A stretch of 13,585 nt of DNA from an uncultured Collinsella sp. (GTDB lineage: Bacteria; Actinomycetota; Coriobacteriia; Coriobacteriales; Coriobacteriaceae): contig USHZ01000032.1 of assembly GCA_900554595.1 (NCBI GenBank), forward strand, positions 1 through 13,585. The letters are read 5' to 3'. Below are positions 6,977-13,585 of this stretch, one piece after another (positions within the stretch are counted from its first letter, which is position 1; the number at the start of each line of letters is the position of its first letter). The translations under genes and the position numbers were made by a program. The notes under the pieces are model-generated. The model saw nothing but the letters and a program-made list of their open reading frames with translations, searched no databases and was not told the origin of the DNA.

Positions 6977-7519
6977 GTGGAGAAAGGTCAAGAGAACCCA
7001 CCACAAGACCAGGCGCTTGCCCATAGAGTCAGGTGGGCTGACCTCGACAGCGTATTCGAGCACATGGGCGACAGTACTAGCGTTGGAGAGGCAAGTAACG
7101 GCATCCACCTCATAAATGACCGGGAGCACGTCGCCGTGCGCCAGGACCACGAGGTTCGCATCCCCAATGAATACCTGCAGGAATCATACGTCGGACAGCG
7201 CGACAGCGACCTGAGAAAAGCAAGGGAGATGCTCCTTCAGGCCAAGCAGGAGCGCCCTTCCTACAAACCTGACATCCTTTTAGGTCTTGCGACAACGTTC
7301 CTGGGCTGGTTTCTCGGGGGTTTGTCGTCATCTGTCAATCTCGCATCTTTGCCCGGTATCTTGATGCTCTGCGTAGCACCGTGTGGCGCAGTAGGACTCT
7401 TTGTCGCTTTTATCTTTATCCGAAAAGAAGAGAAGCAGGGCAAATCTGATCTGGCCGAGCGCGTCCTAGAACACCTGGCGGATCCCGATGACAAGGAGGC
7501 CAAGACCGATGAACATTAA
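6977..7519 (+). CDS. Two-helix membrane protein, partner of the protease
   Basis: A 180-residue protein that I do not recognise as a family. Residues 1-98 are soluble and charged with no signal peptide; residues 70-95 (QRDSDLRKAREMLLQAKQER) look helical, perhaps a short coiled coil. Two hydrophobic helices follow (about 99-118, ILLGLATTFLGWFLGG, and 124-148, PGILMLCVAPCGAVGLFVAF), forming a hairpin, then a charged 32-residue tail. The positive RK at 149-150 and the tight loop suggest that both ends face the cytoplasm. Start is GTG 6977, with AAGGAG (6966-6971) 5 nt before it. Its last 11 bp overlap the start of a trypsin-like protease gene, so the two are made together. By analogy with protease-activated membrane effectors it could be a protease target or anchor, but nothing in the sequence proves this. 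Confidence 0.8.
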   Translation: MEKGQENPPQDQALAHRVRWADLDSVFEHMGDSTSVGEASNGIHLINDREHVAVRQDHEVRIPNEYLQESYVGQRDSDLRKAREMLLQAKQERPSYKPDILLGLATTFLGWFLGGLSSSVNLASLPGILMLCVAPCGAVGLFVAFIFIRKEEKQGKSDLAERVLEHLADPDDKEAKTDEH

Positions 7520-8273
7520 TGATGCGAGCACGCAGCTGCTCTTTACCACGGTCCCCATCGTGGGCATTACTACCGAAGGCACGGGCGTCTCGGGTACAGG
7601 ATTCTTCTTTTCCTATGACCTTGAAGACGGGCGAAAAGTGCCCCTGCTCATTACCAACCACCATGTCCTCAAGGATGTGATTCAGGGTCGCTTCGTCATC
7701 AATCTAGCCGAAGGTGACGCCCCGTCACGCGAGACCATCAGCGTGAACTTCGACAAGTCATTCATCGAGGGGAAGAAGCTCGGAGAGCTCGACTTGGTTG
7801 CGATGCCGGTGGCCCCTGTTCTCAGCATGCTTGAAGAAAACGGGAAGAGGCCCTTCTACCGATCCATCGACTCTGGACTCATCCCGAAGAAGAGTGTGCT
7901 GAACAATTTGGCGGCGCTCGAGCAAATCACCTTTATCGGATACCCCAGCGGGCTCTATGACGACTACAACAAGACCCCCCTCATCAGGCAAGGCTGGACT
8001 TCCACGCCCGCTTGGAACGACTACAAGGGTAAGCGCGAGTTCCTCGTTGACGCATCTGTATTCGAGGGCTCCAGCGGCAGTCCCGCCTTCATCCTCAACC
8101 AGGGCAGCTATCCCACGACCGACGGAATTGCCATCGGCTCCAGGCTGCTGTTCATGGGCGTAATCACTCAGACGATTACGAAGGAGAAGAGTGAGCACCT
8201 CGATTTAGGTACAGTCATCAGAAGCGACGCGATGCTCGTCAAGCTCAAACCTTTCGTGGAAGGTTTACTGTAG
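7509..8273 (+). CDS. Cytosolic trypsin-like serine protease
   Basis: A 254-residue chymotrypsin-fold protease. The triad is visible: His52 in LLITNHHVL, Asp95 in GELDLVAMPV, and Ser189 in EGSSGSPAF, matching the TNxHV, D-L-A/V and G-x-S-G-x-P motifs of the HtrA/trypsin type. GTGVSGTGFFFSY (residues 24-36) is the usual beta strand before the histidine. There is no signal peptide and no PDZ domain, which is unusual because most bacterial members are exported; this one should act inside the cell. ATG 7509 follows AAGGAGG (7493-7499) with 9 nt spacing. It overlaps the membrane-protein gene by 11 bp. Cytosolic trypsin-like proteases of this kind are known components of bacterial conflict systems, where they act as effectors or maturases. 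That role here is inferred from the neighbours. Confidence 0.88.
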   Translation: MNINDASTQLLFTTVPIVGITTEGTGVSGTGFFFSYDLEDGRKVPLLITNHHVLKDVIQGRFVINLAEGDAPSRETISVNFDKSFIEGKKLGELDLVAMPVAPVLSMLEENGKRPFYRSIDSGLIPKKSVLNNLAALEQITFIGYPSGLYDDYNKTPLIRQGWTSTPAWNDYKGKREFLVDASVFEGSSGSPAFILNQGSYPTTDGIAIGSRLLFMGVITQTITKEKSEHLDLGTVIRSDAMLVKLKPFVEGLL

Positions 8274-8455
8274 CTAAGAGCACCGTCAAAAGCAGTGACG
8301 CCCCTTTGCTCCTTCCCCTAGGATGAGGTGACTGAGCTCGGCATGCTGGTTGACATCTGGCTCCCCAACGGCTCATAGTACAGACACATGGAAAGCCTTC
8401 GGGTTTTGTAAGGGCGGGACCCACTGGGCCTCGCTCTAGTTAAAGGCTTTAGCCT
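8274..8455. other. Gap between protease operon and IS200 element
   Basis: No gene is supported here. A short palindromic stretch, AGGC-TTTA-GCCT (8444-8455), sits just before the large hairpin of the insertion sequence and may belong to its end. No convincing terminator was found for the protease operon. Confidence 0.4.
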
Positions 8456-8480
8456 GTGCGCCGCGCGCAGCGCGGCGCAC
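8456..8480. repeat. Perfect 11-bp hairpin at the left of the IS200 element
   Basis: GTGCGCCGCGC (8456-8466), loop GCA, GCGCGGCGCAC (8470-8480). It may be part of the element's left end or a transcription-blocking structure protecting tnpA from read-in. Confidence 0.6.
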
Positions 8481-8486
8481 CAGAAA

Positions 8487-8505
8487 CCACCCGCTATGCG
8501 GGTGG
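8487..8505. repeat. Left-end hairpin of the IS200 element
   Basis: CCACCCGC (8487-8494), loop TAT, GCGGGTGG (8498-8505): a perfect 8-bp stem of the type that the Y1 transposase binds as single-stranded DNA at IS200/IS605 ends. Confidence 0.6.
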
Positions 8506-8596
8506 CGCCAACCGGCTTTACAAAGCTGCCACCTCGCCGGACACTTGCGATTGTTCAGGCCGCAGGGAATCCGAGTGGGGAGGGCGGTGACGGCGT

Positions 8597-9066
8597 ATGG
8601 CCCAGAAGGCCTACAGCCTGTCGCACGCGAAGTGGATGTGCAGGCACCACGTCGTGTTCACGCCGAAGTGTAGGCGCAAAGTCGCCTACAGCCGAGTGAG
8701 GGCCGACCTTGGGGAGATCTTCAGGAAGCTCTGCCGGTACAAGGGGATGGAGATCATCGAGGGGCACCTGATGCCCGACCACGTCCATATGCTGCTGGCG
8801 ATACCGCCGAAGTACAGCGTGTCCAGCGTGATGGGCCGCCTGAAGGGGAGAGCTCGCTGATGATATTCGACAGGCACGCGAACATGAGGTACAAGTTCGG
8901 CAACAGGAAGTTCTGGGCCGAGGGCTACTACGTGTCCACCGTCGGCCTGAACGAGGCGACGATCGCGAAGCACATCCGGGAGTAGGAGAAGGCCGACATC
9001 GCGCTTGACCGGCTGAGCGTCAAGGAGTACGAGGACCCCTTCGATAGGGGGCCGAAGCGGAAATAG
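8597..9066 (+). pseudogene. tnpA: IS200/IS605-type Y1 transposase (tnpA), broken by frameshift and stop
   Basis: From ATG 8597 the frame reads MAQKAYSLSHAKWMCRHHVV and includes the family's metal-binding HUH pair, H62 and H64 in MPDHVHMLL. It then goes wrong at the GGGG run (8845-8848) and stops at 8860. One extra G would restore GESSLMIFDRHANM, KFGNRKFWAEGYYVSTVG (catalytic tyrosine region) and LNEATIAKHIRE. A second lesion, TAG at 8983-8985, stands where a glutamine codon is expected, and reading then continues KADIALDRLSVKEYEDPF to the natural stop at 9066. The conceptual length of about 155 residues is normal for the family. With two independent lesions the gene is dead, although a source elsewhere could still mobilise the element in trans. 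Confidence 0.88.
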
Positions 9067-9067
9067 C

Positions 9068-9082
9068 GCCGGTTCGACCGGC
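9068..9082. repeat. Hairpin just after tnpA
   Basis: GCCGGT (9068-9073), loop TCG, ACCGGC (9077-9082), two bases past the tnpA stop. It is probably part of the right end of the IS200 element or its terminator. Confidence 0.45.
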
Positions 9083-9174
9083 CCATCACGGGTCAACCTG
9101 CATGCGGCCCGAACCCCGTGAGGGCCGGCGCCTTTAGACGCGTGCCGGCAATCCAAGGGTTATACCCTAAGAGC

Positions 9175-9199
9175 AAACCACCCCTTTTAGGGTTGGTTT
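9175..9199 (+). terminator. Hairpin followed by a T-rich tract, terminator or IS right-end hairpin
   Basis: AAACCA (9175-9180) pairs with TGGTTT (9194-9199); after one mismatch, CCC (9182-9184) pairs with GGG (9190-9192) around a TTTTA loop. T residues at the 3' side allow termination of incoming transcripts. Its AAACCACCC start matches the left-end hairpin of the IS200 element at 8484, so it may instead be that element's right-end hairpin. Confidence 0.45.
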
Positions 9200-9225
9200 T
9201 GATTATCTGCCCCGATAAGGAGCCC

Positions 9226-9688
9226 ATGGCGAGAGAGCTCAGCATATTCGTGGACGAGAGCGGCGACCGAGGCGGCAAGGCGCGCTACAATATGAAGGAG
9301 CTGGACGAAGACGAGAAGTCGTTCGAGAAGCTCGGCATTACATTCGAGGAGAAGGCCTTCTGCGACATCCTCGTGAAGGTGCGCTACGAGCATGGCTTCC
9401 CCTACGAGGAGGAGAAGTACCTTGTTCTCGCCAAGGCTATCAAGGAACCCGTCGACGACAAGGCTCAATACGCTGACTGGTCAACGCGTGATAACATTAA
9501 AAAACCAGCTCAACATGGACCTTACCGTTCTGCTTTATAAGAACGGTTATCCGCAGGAGCGGGACGAAGAGGTATCTAAGAAGGTCCTGGAACAAACTGA
9601 AAACCTCAAGGCAGAATCGAACTGCAGCTTCGAAGCGATGAAATGGTCAAAACAGGCAACATCTGATTTGCAACGTCGAACAGCATAG
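9226..9688 (+). pseudogene. Chimeric relic: DUF3800 N-terminus joined to a type I restriction HsdR C-terminal tail, frameshifted
   Basis: ATG 9226 has AAGGAG (9217-9222) 3 nt before it. The first 21 residues, MARELSIFVDESGDRGGKAR plus Y, are the start of a DUF3800 protein (the VDESGD motif). From about 9289 the frame abruptly becomes the C-terminal helical domain of HsdR, the motor/nuclease subunit of type I restriction: MKELDEDEKSFEKLGITFEE, FCDILVKVR, AKAIKEPVDDKAQYADWSTR. At the six-A run (9499-9504) the frame shifts and closes at 9540. Reading one base fewer gives NQLNMDLTVLLYKNGYPQER and KKVLEQTENLKAES, the natural HsdR ending, closing at 9688. Helicase and nuclease parts of HsdR and most of DUF3800 are absent, so neither function survives. 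Its stop lies 14 bp before the helicase gene. Confidence 0.78.
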
Positions 9689-9702
9689 CTAAGGACTATC
9701 AA

Positions 9703-12243
9703 ATGGTTGATTTTAAAAAGATGGCAGCATCGCAGAACCCTACGCTGCGCATAAAGCCTGATGAGATTTTCGATAGGCTGCCGAAACCCCAATCCTTTGA
9801 TGATTTACATAGCAGCCAGGCTGAGGTACTTGATGCATGGTTTGCTAACAGAAAAACGAAAGACACCGTTATCAAACTTAATACGGGAGGCGGCAAAACC
9901 CTTATAGGCCTGCTGATTGCCCTCTCTAGTGCACGAGAGCTAAAACGTGGAGCATTGTACCTTGTCGACAACAAACAGCTTGTCCATCAAGTGTGCGAAC
10001 AAGCAAGGACACTTGGAATACCCGCTTCTGAATATAACGGAAGGGGATCGCTTACTGCGGATTTCAGAAATGGCTCAACGATTCTCGTTGCCCATTATCA
10101 AGCCCTCTTTAACGGCAAGTCCTCCTTCGGCTTGGAAGGAGGACCCGAAGCCGAGGAAGTTTCAGTAATCATCATAGATGATGCGCACTCTTCCTTTGAC
10201 TCGGTTCGAAGCGCATTCACGGTGGAGATAAATGCATCGGATGCGCCTGGCTTATATCAAGAAGTTGCGACGCTCTTTCGCTCAAGCTTTGATGATATCG
10301 ATAAAGTGTCAACTTTCGACGATTTCGTTTCTGGGACTCGCACAGCTGGCGAAGAGGTGCTGGAGGTCCCATTCTGGGCGTGGGAAAAGCATCGACAGAA
10401 GGTCGCCCGAAGCATTTCTGATTTCGCAGCGTCAAATAAAAAAGGCACGCTTACGGCAAACTCTATAAGCTTTGGCTGGGATCTCATCAAAGACGATCTC
10501 AAGTACTGTCTTGCAACGCTGAGTCGTGACAGATTCTCAATTACTCCAATTCTTCCCCTTGTGGAGAAGTTTCCGACATTCGAAGAAGCGCCTAGAAGAG
10601 TGTACATGTCTGCAACGTTTGCTGACGAAAGTGCAATCGTTAGATCGTTTGGATGCAAGAAAGATGACATCAACGTCATCTCCCCCAAAACACTTGCTGG
10701 TGTAGGGCGGAGGATGGTTCTCGAGATTGGGGCAAAAGAAGATCTTCGAACCGCGCTCGTCGAGAAAATGATTGCCCTTGCGAAAGACAAAAAGGGCGTC
10801 GTAGTCCTCGAACCGAGCTTTGCAACCGCAGAGCAATGGGAACAATTGGGAATCCCCACTGTAAAAGGAAGCGAGGTTGTTCAGGCTGTAAACGCCCTGA
10901 AGGTAAGCAAGCTGGACACACCAATTGTATTTGCAAATCGATACAACGGTATTGACTTGCCAGGCGATGCATGCCGTATGCTTGTCGTCTCAGGCATCCC
11001 CAAGGGGATGTCCGATCACCATAAATTGATGTCGAAAATCCTAGTCCATAGCAAAGTCTATGCCCGCTCAATCGCCCAAAACATTGAGCAAGCAATGGGC
11101 AGAGGTACAAGGGGTTCGGGTGATTACTGTGTCGTTGCTTTGATTGGATTCGATCTTTGCGAGTGGGTTAATGACAACCGCCATGCTGTGTTCTTGACCC
11201 CTACAACAAGAGCCCAAATCGAATGCGGGCAAGGCATTATGAACGAAGTAAAGTCAGCAAAAGACTTCGTTGAGGTTATCGATCAGGGAGTCAATGACGA
11301 CCCCGATTTTGCAGCCTATTTGTCAAGCTATGTGGCAGATAAGGTCAACGATTTTGAATTTGTTGACGACAGCATGCTCGAAGATTTTGCTCTCTGTGAA
11401 AGAAAAGCGCTAAACGAATGGCGCAAAGGCAGGAGTGGTCGAGCTGTCGAGCTCCTAAAACAATTTACGAATAGTGAAAAAATAGACAATTCAGTAAAGG
11501 GACTTGTCCTCCGCCTGGCAGCTCAAATTGCCTATTCGGATGACGATGTAGAGACTTCCAGAGAGCTACAAACTCGCGCAAACGGGCTCAACCGTTCACT
11601 TGCTAAGCCCATGTTCTCTAGCTCAGACTCTGACGTTAGCTTGCAAGCAAGAAAGATAATTGAATTCATTTCGTACCAAACTCGAAAAAGCAGCGATGTG
11701 TCGACGAAATTCGACTCAGACTTGAAATCCTTATCGAAGCAATGCGATTCAAAAGAATTCGAATCAAAACTTGAGCTGCTGGGGAAATACCTTGGTGCCA
11801 GCTCGAAACGTTACGACGATAACGGTGACGGACCCGACGTTGCCTGGGTTTTTGAAGAAGAGGATATTGCTTTTGCCTTTGAAGCAAAAAACGAAAAACT
11901 TTCGGATAATCCGCTCACGAAACAAGAACATGGACAGCTTCAGGTCGCAAAAGAGTGGTTACGAGCTCAGTATCCAAAAATGAAATGTTTTGCAATATCT
12001 GTTCATCCAAATAATTTGGCATACAAGAATGCGAGTGCAGAATCAGCATTAGTGCTTACGCTTAATAAGCTTAACGGACTTGTAAAATCGATTGGTCAAT
12101 TGATTGCGATCCTAAGTCATGGAACGCTTAATGAGAGAGGTCGATTGGCGGAATGCGAGACGCTAATCGACCAGCACGACCTGCGCCCCGGTCAGATCCT
12201 TGAAACCAGGGTTGAAACATTCATAGCTAAGGAACAAGGGTAG
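9703..12243 (+). CDS. SF2 helicase fused to a PD-(D/E)XK nuclease domain
   Basis: An intact 846-residue protein. Helicase motifs in order: Q39 (SSQAEVL), Walker A LNTGGGKT (59-66), Walker B IIDDAHSS (157-164, a DDAH variant of DEAH), motif III YMSAT (301-305), motif V ANRYNGIDLPGD (411-422) and motif VI QAMGRGTRG (463-471). The C-terminus carries LGKYLGASSKRYDDNGDGPD with D712, then FAFEAKNEK with E727 and K729, and Q745 in EHGQLQVAKEWL. This D...ExK...Q pattern marks a PD-(D/E)XK nuclease of the restriction-endonuclease type. The middle (about 480-690) is helical and unassigned. ATG 9703 has AAGGA (9691-9695) 7 nt upstream. Its codons are clearly more A+T-rich than those of the flanking genes, suggesting transfer. 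It probably acts in the cytoplasm, loading on DNA by ATP hydrolysis and cutting it; a phage-defence role is inferred from the architecture and neighbours. Confidence 0.88.
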   Translation: MVDFKKMAASQNPTLRIKPDEIFDRLPKPQSFDDLHSSQAEVLDAWFANRKTKDTVIKLNTGGGKTLIGLLIALSSARELKRGALYLVDNKQLVHQVCEQARTLGIPASEYNGRGSLTADFRNGSTILVAHYQALFNGKSSFGLEGGPEAEEVSVIIIDDAHSSFDSVRSAFTVEINASDAPGLYQEVATLFRSSFDDIDKVSTFDDFVSGTRTAGEEVLEVPFWAWEKHRQKVARSISDFAASNKKGTLTANSISFGWDLIKDDLKYCLATLSRDRFSITPILPLVEKFPTFEEAPRRVYMSATFADESAIVRSFGCKKDDINVISPKTLAGVGRRMVLEIGAKEDLRTALVEKMIALAKDKKGVVVLEPSFATAEQWEQLGIPTVKGSEVVQAVNALKVSKLDTPIVFANRYNGIDLPGDACRMLVVSGIPKGMSDHHKLMSKILVHSKVYARSIAQNIEQAMGRGTRGSGDYCVVALIGFDLCEWVNDNRHAVFLTPTTRAQIECGQGIMNEVKSAKDFVEVIDQGVNDDPDFAAYLSSYVADKVNDFEFVDDSMLEDFALCERKALNEWRKGRSGRAVELLKQFTNSEKIDNSVKGLVLRLAAQIAYSDDDVETSRELQTRANGLNRSLAKPMFSSSDSDVSLQARKIIEFISYQTRKSSDVSTKFDSDLKSLSKQCDSKEFESKLELLGKYLGASSKRYDDNGDGPDVAWVFEEEDIAFAFEAKNEKLSDNPLTKQEHGQLQVAKEWLRAQYPKMKCFAISVHPNNLAYKNASAESALVLTLNKLNGLVKSIGQLIAILSHGTLNERGRLAECETLIDQHDLRPGQILETRVETFIAKEQG

Positions 12244-12416
12244 GCTCGTGGTGGATTCCTCGCCAAAACCGACTGTATTAAAGCGTTTGAGATGTTTTTC
12301 AATCTTGGTCATTACAACGGCTGATCTTAGTTTTCAGAAGAGACAACTGCTGGATAACGGATGTACAGAAGTTTTGGCGGCATCCATCCGTGCCAACATC
12401 CTCGAGTTCATGCAGG

Positions 12417-12467
12417 AAGGGAGGATCTTTTAAGGGTTTGTAGAGCTTCTCTACCTTGCCCTCCCTT
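12417..12467 (+). terminator. Nested hairpin downstream of the helicase, possible terminator
   Basis: An outer stem AAGGGAGG (12417-12424) / CCTCCCTT (12460-12467) encloses an inner perfect stem GTAGAG (12440-12445) / CTCTAC (12449-12454) with loop CTT. There is no long T-run after it, so termination of the helicase transcript is possible but weakly supported. Confidence 0.35.
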
Positions 12468-12619
12468 GACATATAGTGCCCGTGCGACTATTCGGTACTG
12501 CTCGCAGCTTGCCGTGACCCACTGTGATCCGCAAAATTGCTACAGGTGGCCTGATAATCCGTGACCCAGATTTGACCCCATGGATTCGCGGCATTTTTTG
12601 AGACTGGGTGTAAATAAGA

Positions 12620-12659
12620 CAAACCAAAACAAACTGCGGCAAACTGGAACAAACTGGAG
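12620..12659. repeat. Four tandem 10-bp repeats (CAAACTGGAA type)
   Basis: The units are CAAACCAAAA, CAAACTGCGG, CAAACTGGAA and CAAACTGGAG, head to tail at exact 10-bp steps, the last three sharing CAAACTG. One helical turn per unit would place each copy on the same face of the DNA. This suggests a cooperative binding site, or a chance low-complexity run. They lie about 65 bp from the terminator that ends this gap. Confidence 0.6.
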
Positions 12660-12723
12660 AGAGCTTTTTACTATTGAGTGGGAGTAAGCTTCTGCTCTTT
12701 TGGGCGAATTGCATTGACGGAGA

Positions 12724-12760
12724 GGGGTCCCGCGCAAACGTGTGCGGGACCCCTTTCGTT
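12724..12760 (+). terminator. Rho-independent terminator
   Basis: A perfect 10-bp stem, GGGGTCCCGC (12724-12733) / GCGGGACCCC (12744-12753), is followed by TTTCGTTT. It is strongest for plus-strand transcripts. It begins only one base past the stop of the convergent histidine kinase gene when read from the other side, so it may serve both directions. Confidence 0.8.
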
Positions 12761-13585
12761 TCACTGTTCGGTTAATGCTGCGGATCGTTTTGGAAGGCTT
12801 GCGAGCATAGTGGTCCCGTTCTCGGAACTTGCTTCGACCTCTACAGCGCCACCGTGAAGCGCTGCAATCTCCCAAACGAGCGCTAGTCCGAGTCCTGCGC
12901 CGCCGTATGCCCTGCTGCGGGATTTGTCTAGACGAAAGAACGGCTGGAAGATGCTCTCTCGGTACTGCTTGGGTATTCCCGTGCCCTCATCTTTGACTCG
13001 CAGGAGCACGTGGCTGTCGCTGTCGCTGATGGAGACGTTGACAGTCGAGCCGGAGCGGCTGTAACGGATAGCGTTTTCGACCAGGTTAAACACCAGCCGA
13101 TAGAGGAGCGTGTCGCTCCCGATTACTAAAGCGTCTCCAGCACAATTGAGGGCTATGCCCTTATTTTCGGCAAGTGGCGCAAGGTCGGTGAGGACCTCTT
13201 CGGACAAGGGACCAAGTTCAACATCGTCCTCGCAAGGAACACTGCGGAGCTCGCTCATCTCGAGCAACACCTTGGTCATCCGCGACATCCGCTCAGTTTG
13301 TTCTTGTAGCAGGCCGAGCAGCACGGCTGTTTCGGGTTGCAAACCGGAGCGCTCGGAGATGAATAGTTCAATCTGTGCTTGCATAAGGGCGAGCGGGGTG
13401 CGCAGCTCGTGTGCGGCGTTGCCGGTAAACTGACGCTGTGCAGAGAACCCTTCGCCAAGACGGGCGATCATGTCGTTGAAAGAGGCGCTGCATCGTTGTA
13501 GCTCGGTGGGTACATCTTTGCTGAGCTTAATTTCGCTTAGGTTGTCAGGCTGCACGCGCTCAACCTGGGCTGCAAAAGCCCGTAG
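12761..13585 (-). CDS. Sensor histidine kinase, C-terminal part (partial at right edge)
   Basis: The frame is open from the right edge to TGA at 12763-12761, 274 residues visible, so the sensor and membrane portion lie outside. The visible start (AFAAQVERV ... DVPTELQRCSASFNDMIARL) is the end of a HAMP/linker region. The dimerisation box follows with the phosphoacceptor histidine in NAAHELRTPLALMQAQ (visible residue 59). The ATPase domain shows the N box (VFNLVENAIRYSRSG), G1 (VKDEGTGIP), the F box (FQPFFRLDKS) and G2 (GGAGLGLALVWEIAALHGG). It is an ordinary membrane two-component kinase of the HisKA/HATPase class; its response regulator presumably lies just beyond the right edge. It autophosphorylates with ATP and passes phosphate on. 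The signal is unknown. Confidence 0.93.
   Translation of the reverse strand, partial: LRAFAAQVERVQPDNLSEIKLSKDVPTELQRCSASFNDMIARLGEGFSAQRQFTGNAAHELRTPLALMQAQIELFISERSGLQPETAVLLGLLQEQTERMSRMTKVLLEMSELRSVPCEDDVELGPLSEEVLTDLAPLAENKGIALNCAGDALVIGSDTLLYRLVFNLVENAIRYSRSGSTVNVSISDSDSHVLLRVKDEGTGIPKQYRESIFQPFFRLDKSRSRAYGGAGLGLALVWEIAALHGGAVEVEASSENGTTMLASLPKRSAALTEQ

Larger units (their letters stand above)
8456..9199 (+). mobile_element. IS200/IS605-type element, inactive, ends approximate
   Basis: A single broken tnpA is framed by the hairpins expected of this family in place of terminal inverted repeats. On the left are a perfect 11-bp stem with a 3-base loop (8456-8480) and an 8-bp stem (8487-8505). 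On the right are small stems at 9068-9082 and 9156-9168, then a further hairpin at 9175-9199. The left 8487 hairpin and the right 9175 hairpin share the sequence AAACCACCC. There is no tnpB, so it is IS200-like. Exact cleavage sites cannot be set without an intact copy for comparison. Confidence 0.65.
12244..12760. other. Intergenic region with hairpins and tandem repeats
   Basis: No gene is supported. A 61-codon plus frame (12248-12433) starts with GTG without a clear ribosome binding site and resembles nothing known to me. It may contain decayed coding sequence, since its later part (LSFQKRQLLDNGCTEVLAAS) is not obviously random. Hairpins, a 10-bp repeat array and a terminator in this region are listed separately. 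Confidence 0.4.

Noticed and set aside
8322..8378. An 18-codon tail (DEVTELGMLVDIWLPNGS) that resembles the end of a gene
   Set aside because: A stop lies immediately before it and no start or family is visible; too short to support.
9499..9504. Programmed frameshifting at the six-A run
   Set aside because: The joined product is itself a chimeric relic lacking functional domains, so simple decay explains the shift better.
12466..12494. TTGACA with a 17-bp spacer to TATTCG as a promoter
   Set aside because: The -10 matches only three of six bases and no gene follows on the plus strand.
12620..12659. The 10-bp repeats as a CRISPR array or replication iterons
   Set aside because: Repeats are too short with no spacers for CRISPR, and no replication gene or A+T-rich unwinding region accompanies them.

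Overview
The window looks like chromosomal DNA from a high-GC, Gram-positive gut actinomycete. The best guess is Coriobacteriia (a Collinsella-like genome), judged from gene style only: a MalT/LuxR-type regulator beside a very large exported protein, a PadR/DUF1700 operon, and degenerate IS481- and IS200-type insertion sequences. No rRNA or other marker is present to prove it.

Layout. (1) Positions 1-3268, minus strand: the first 1089 codons of a huge exported protein, open to the left edge. Its regulator-like neighbour, a LuxR-type protein (3424-4428), lies just upstream on the same strand. (2) 4429-5019: mostly empty, with one unconvincing minus-strand reading frame. (3) 5020-6313, plus strand: a PadR repressor, a DUF1700 membrane protein and a short membrane protein that looks like the beginning of a longer one, all behind one promoter. 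(4) 6345-6694: a frameshifted, truncated IS481-type transposase with one terminal end, abutting the short third gene. (5) 6716-6976: a long GC-rich hairpin and a promoter. (6) 6977-8273: an overlapping two-gene operon made of a two-helix membrane protein and a cytosolic trypsin-like protease. (7) 8456-9199: an IS200/IS605-type element with hairpins at its ends and a twice-broken tnpA. (8) 9226-9688: a relic in which the first residues of a DUF3800 protein run into the tail of a type I restriction HsdR subunit, with a further frameshift. (9) 9703-12243: an intact 846-residue SF2 helicase with a C-terminal PD-(D/E)XK nuclease domain, more A+T-rich than its neighbours. (10) 12244-12760: non-coding, with hairpins and four 10-bp tandem repeats. 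(11) 12761 to the right edge, minus strand: the C-terminal part of a sensor histidine kinase.

Reading. The stretch 6345-12243 reads as a small, much rearranged accessory or defence island between housekeeping-type regulatory genes: transposon relics, a restriction-system relic, a helicase-nuclease and a membrane protein/protease pair. The protease operon and the helicase-nuclease are the two intact, possibly functional, candidate defence modules. Their defensive role is inferred from domain content and location, not shown by the sequence.
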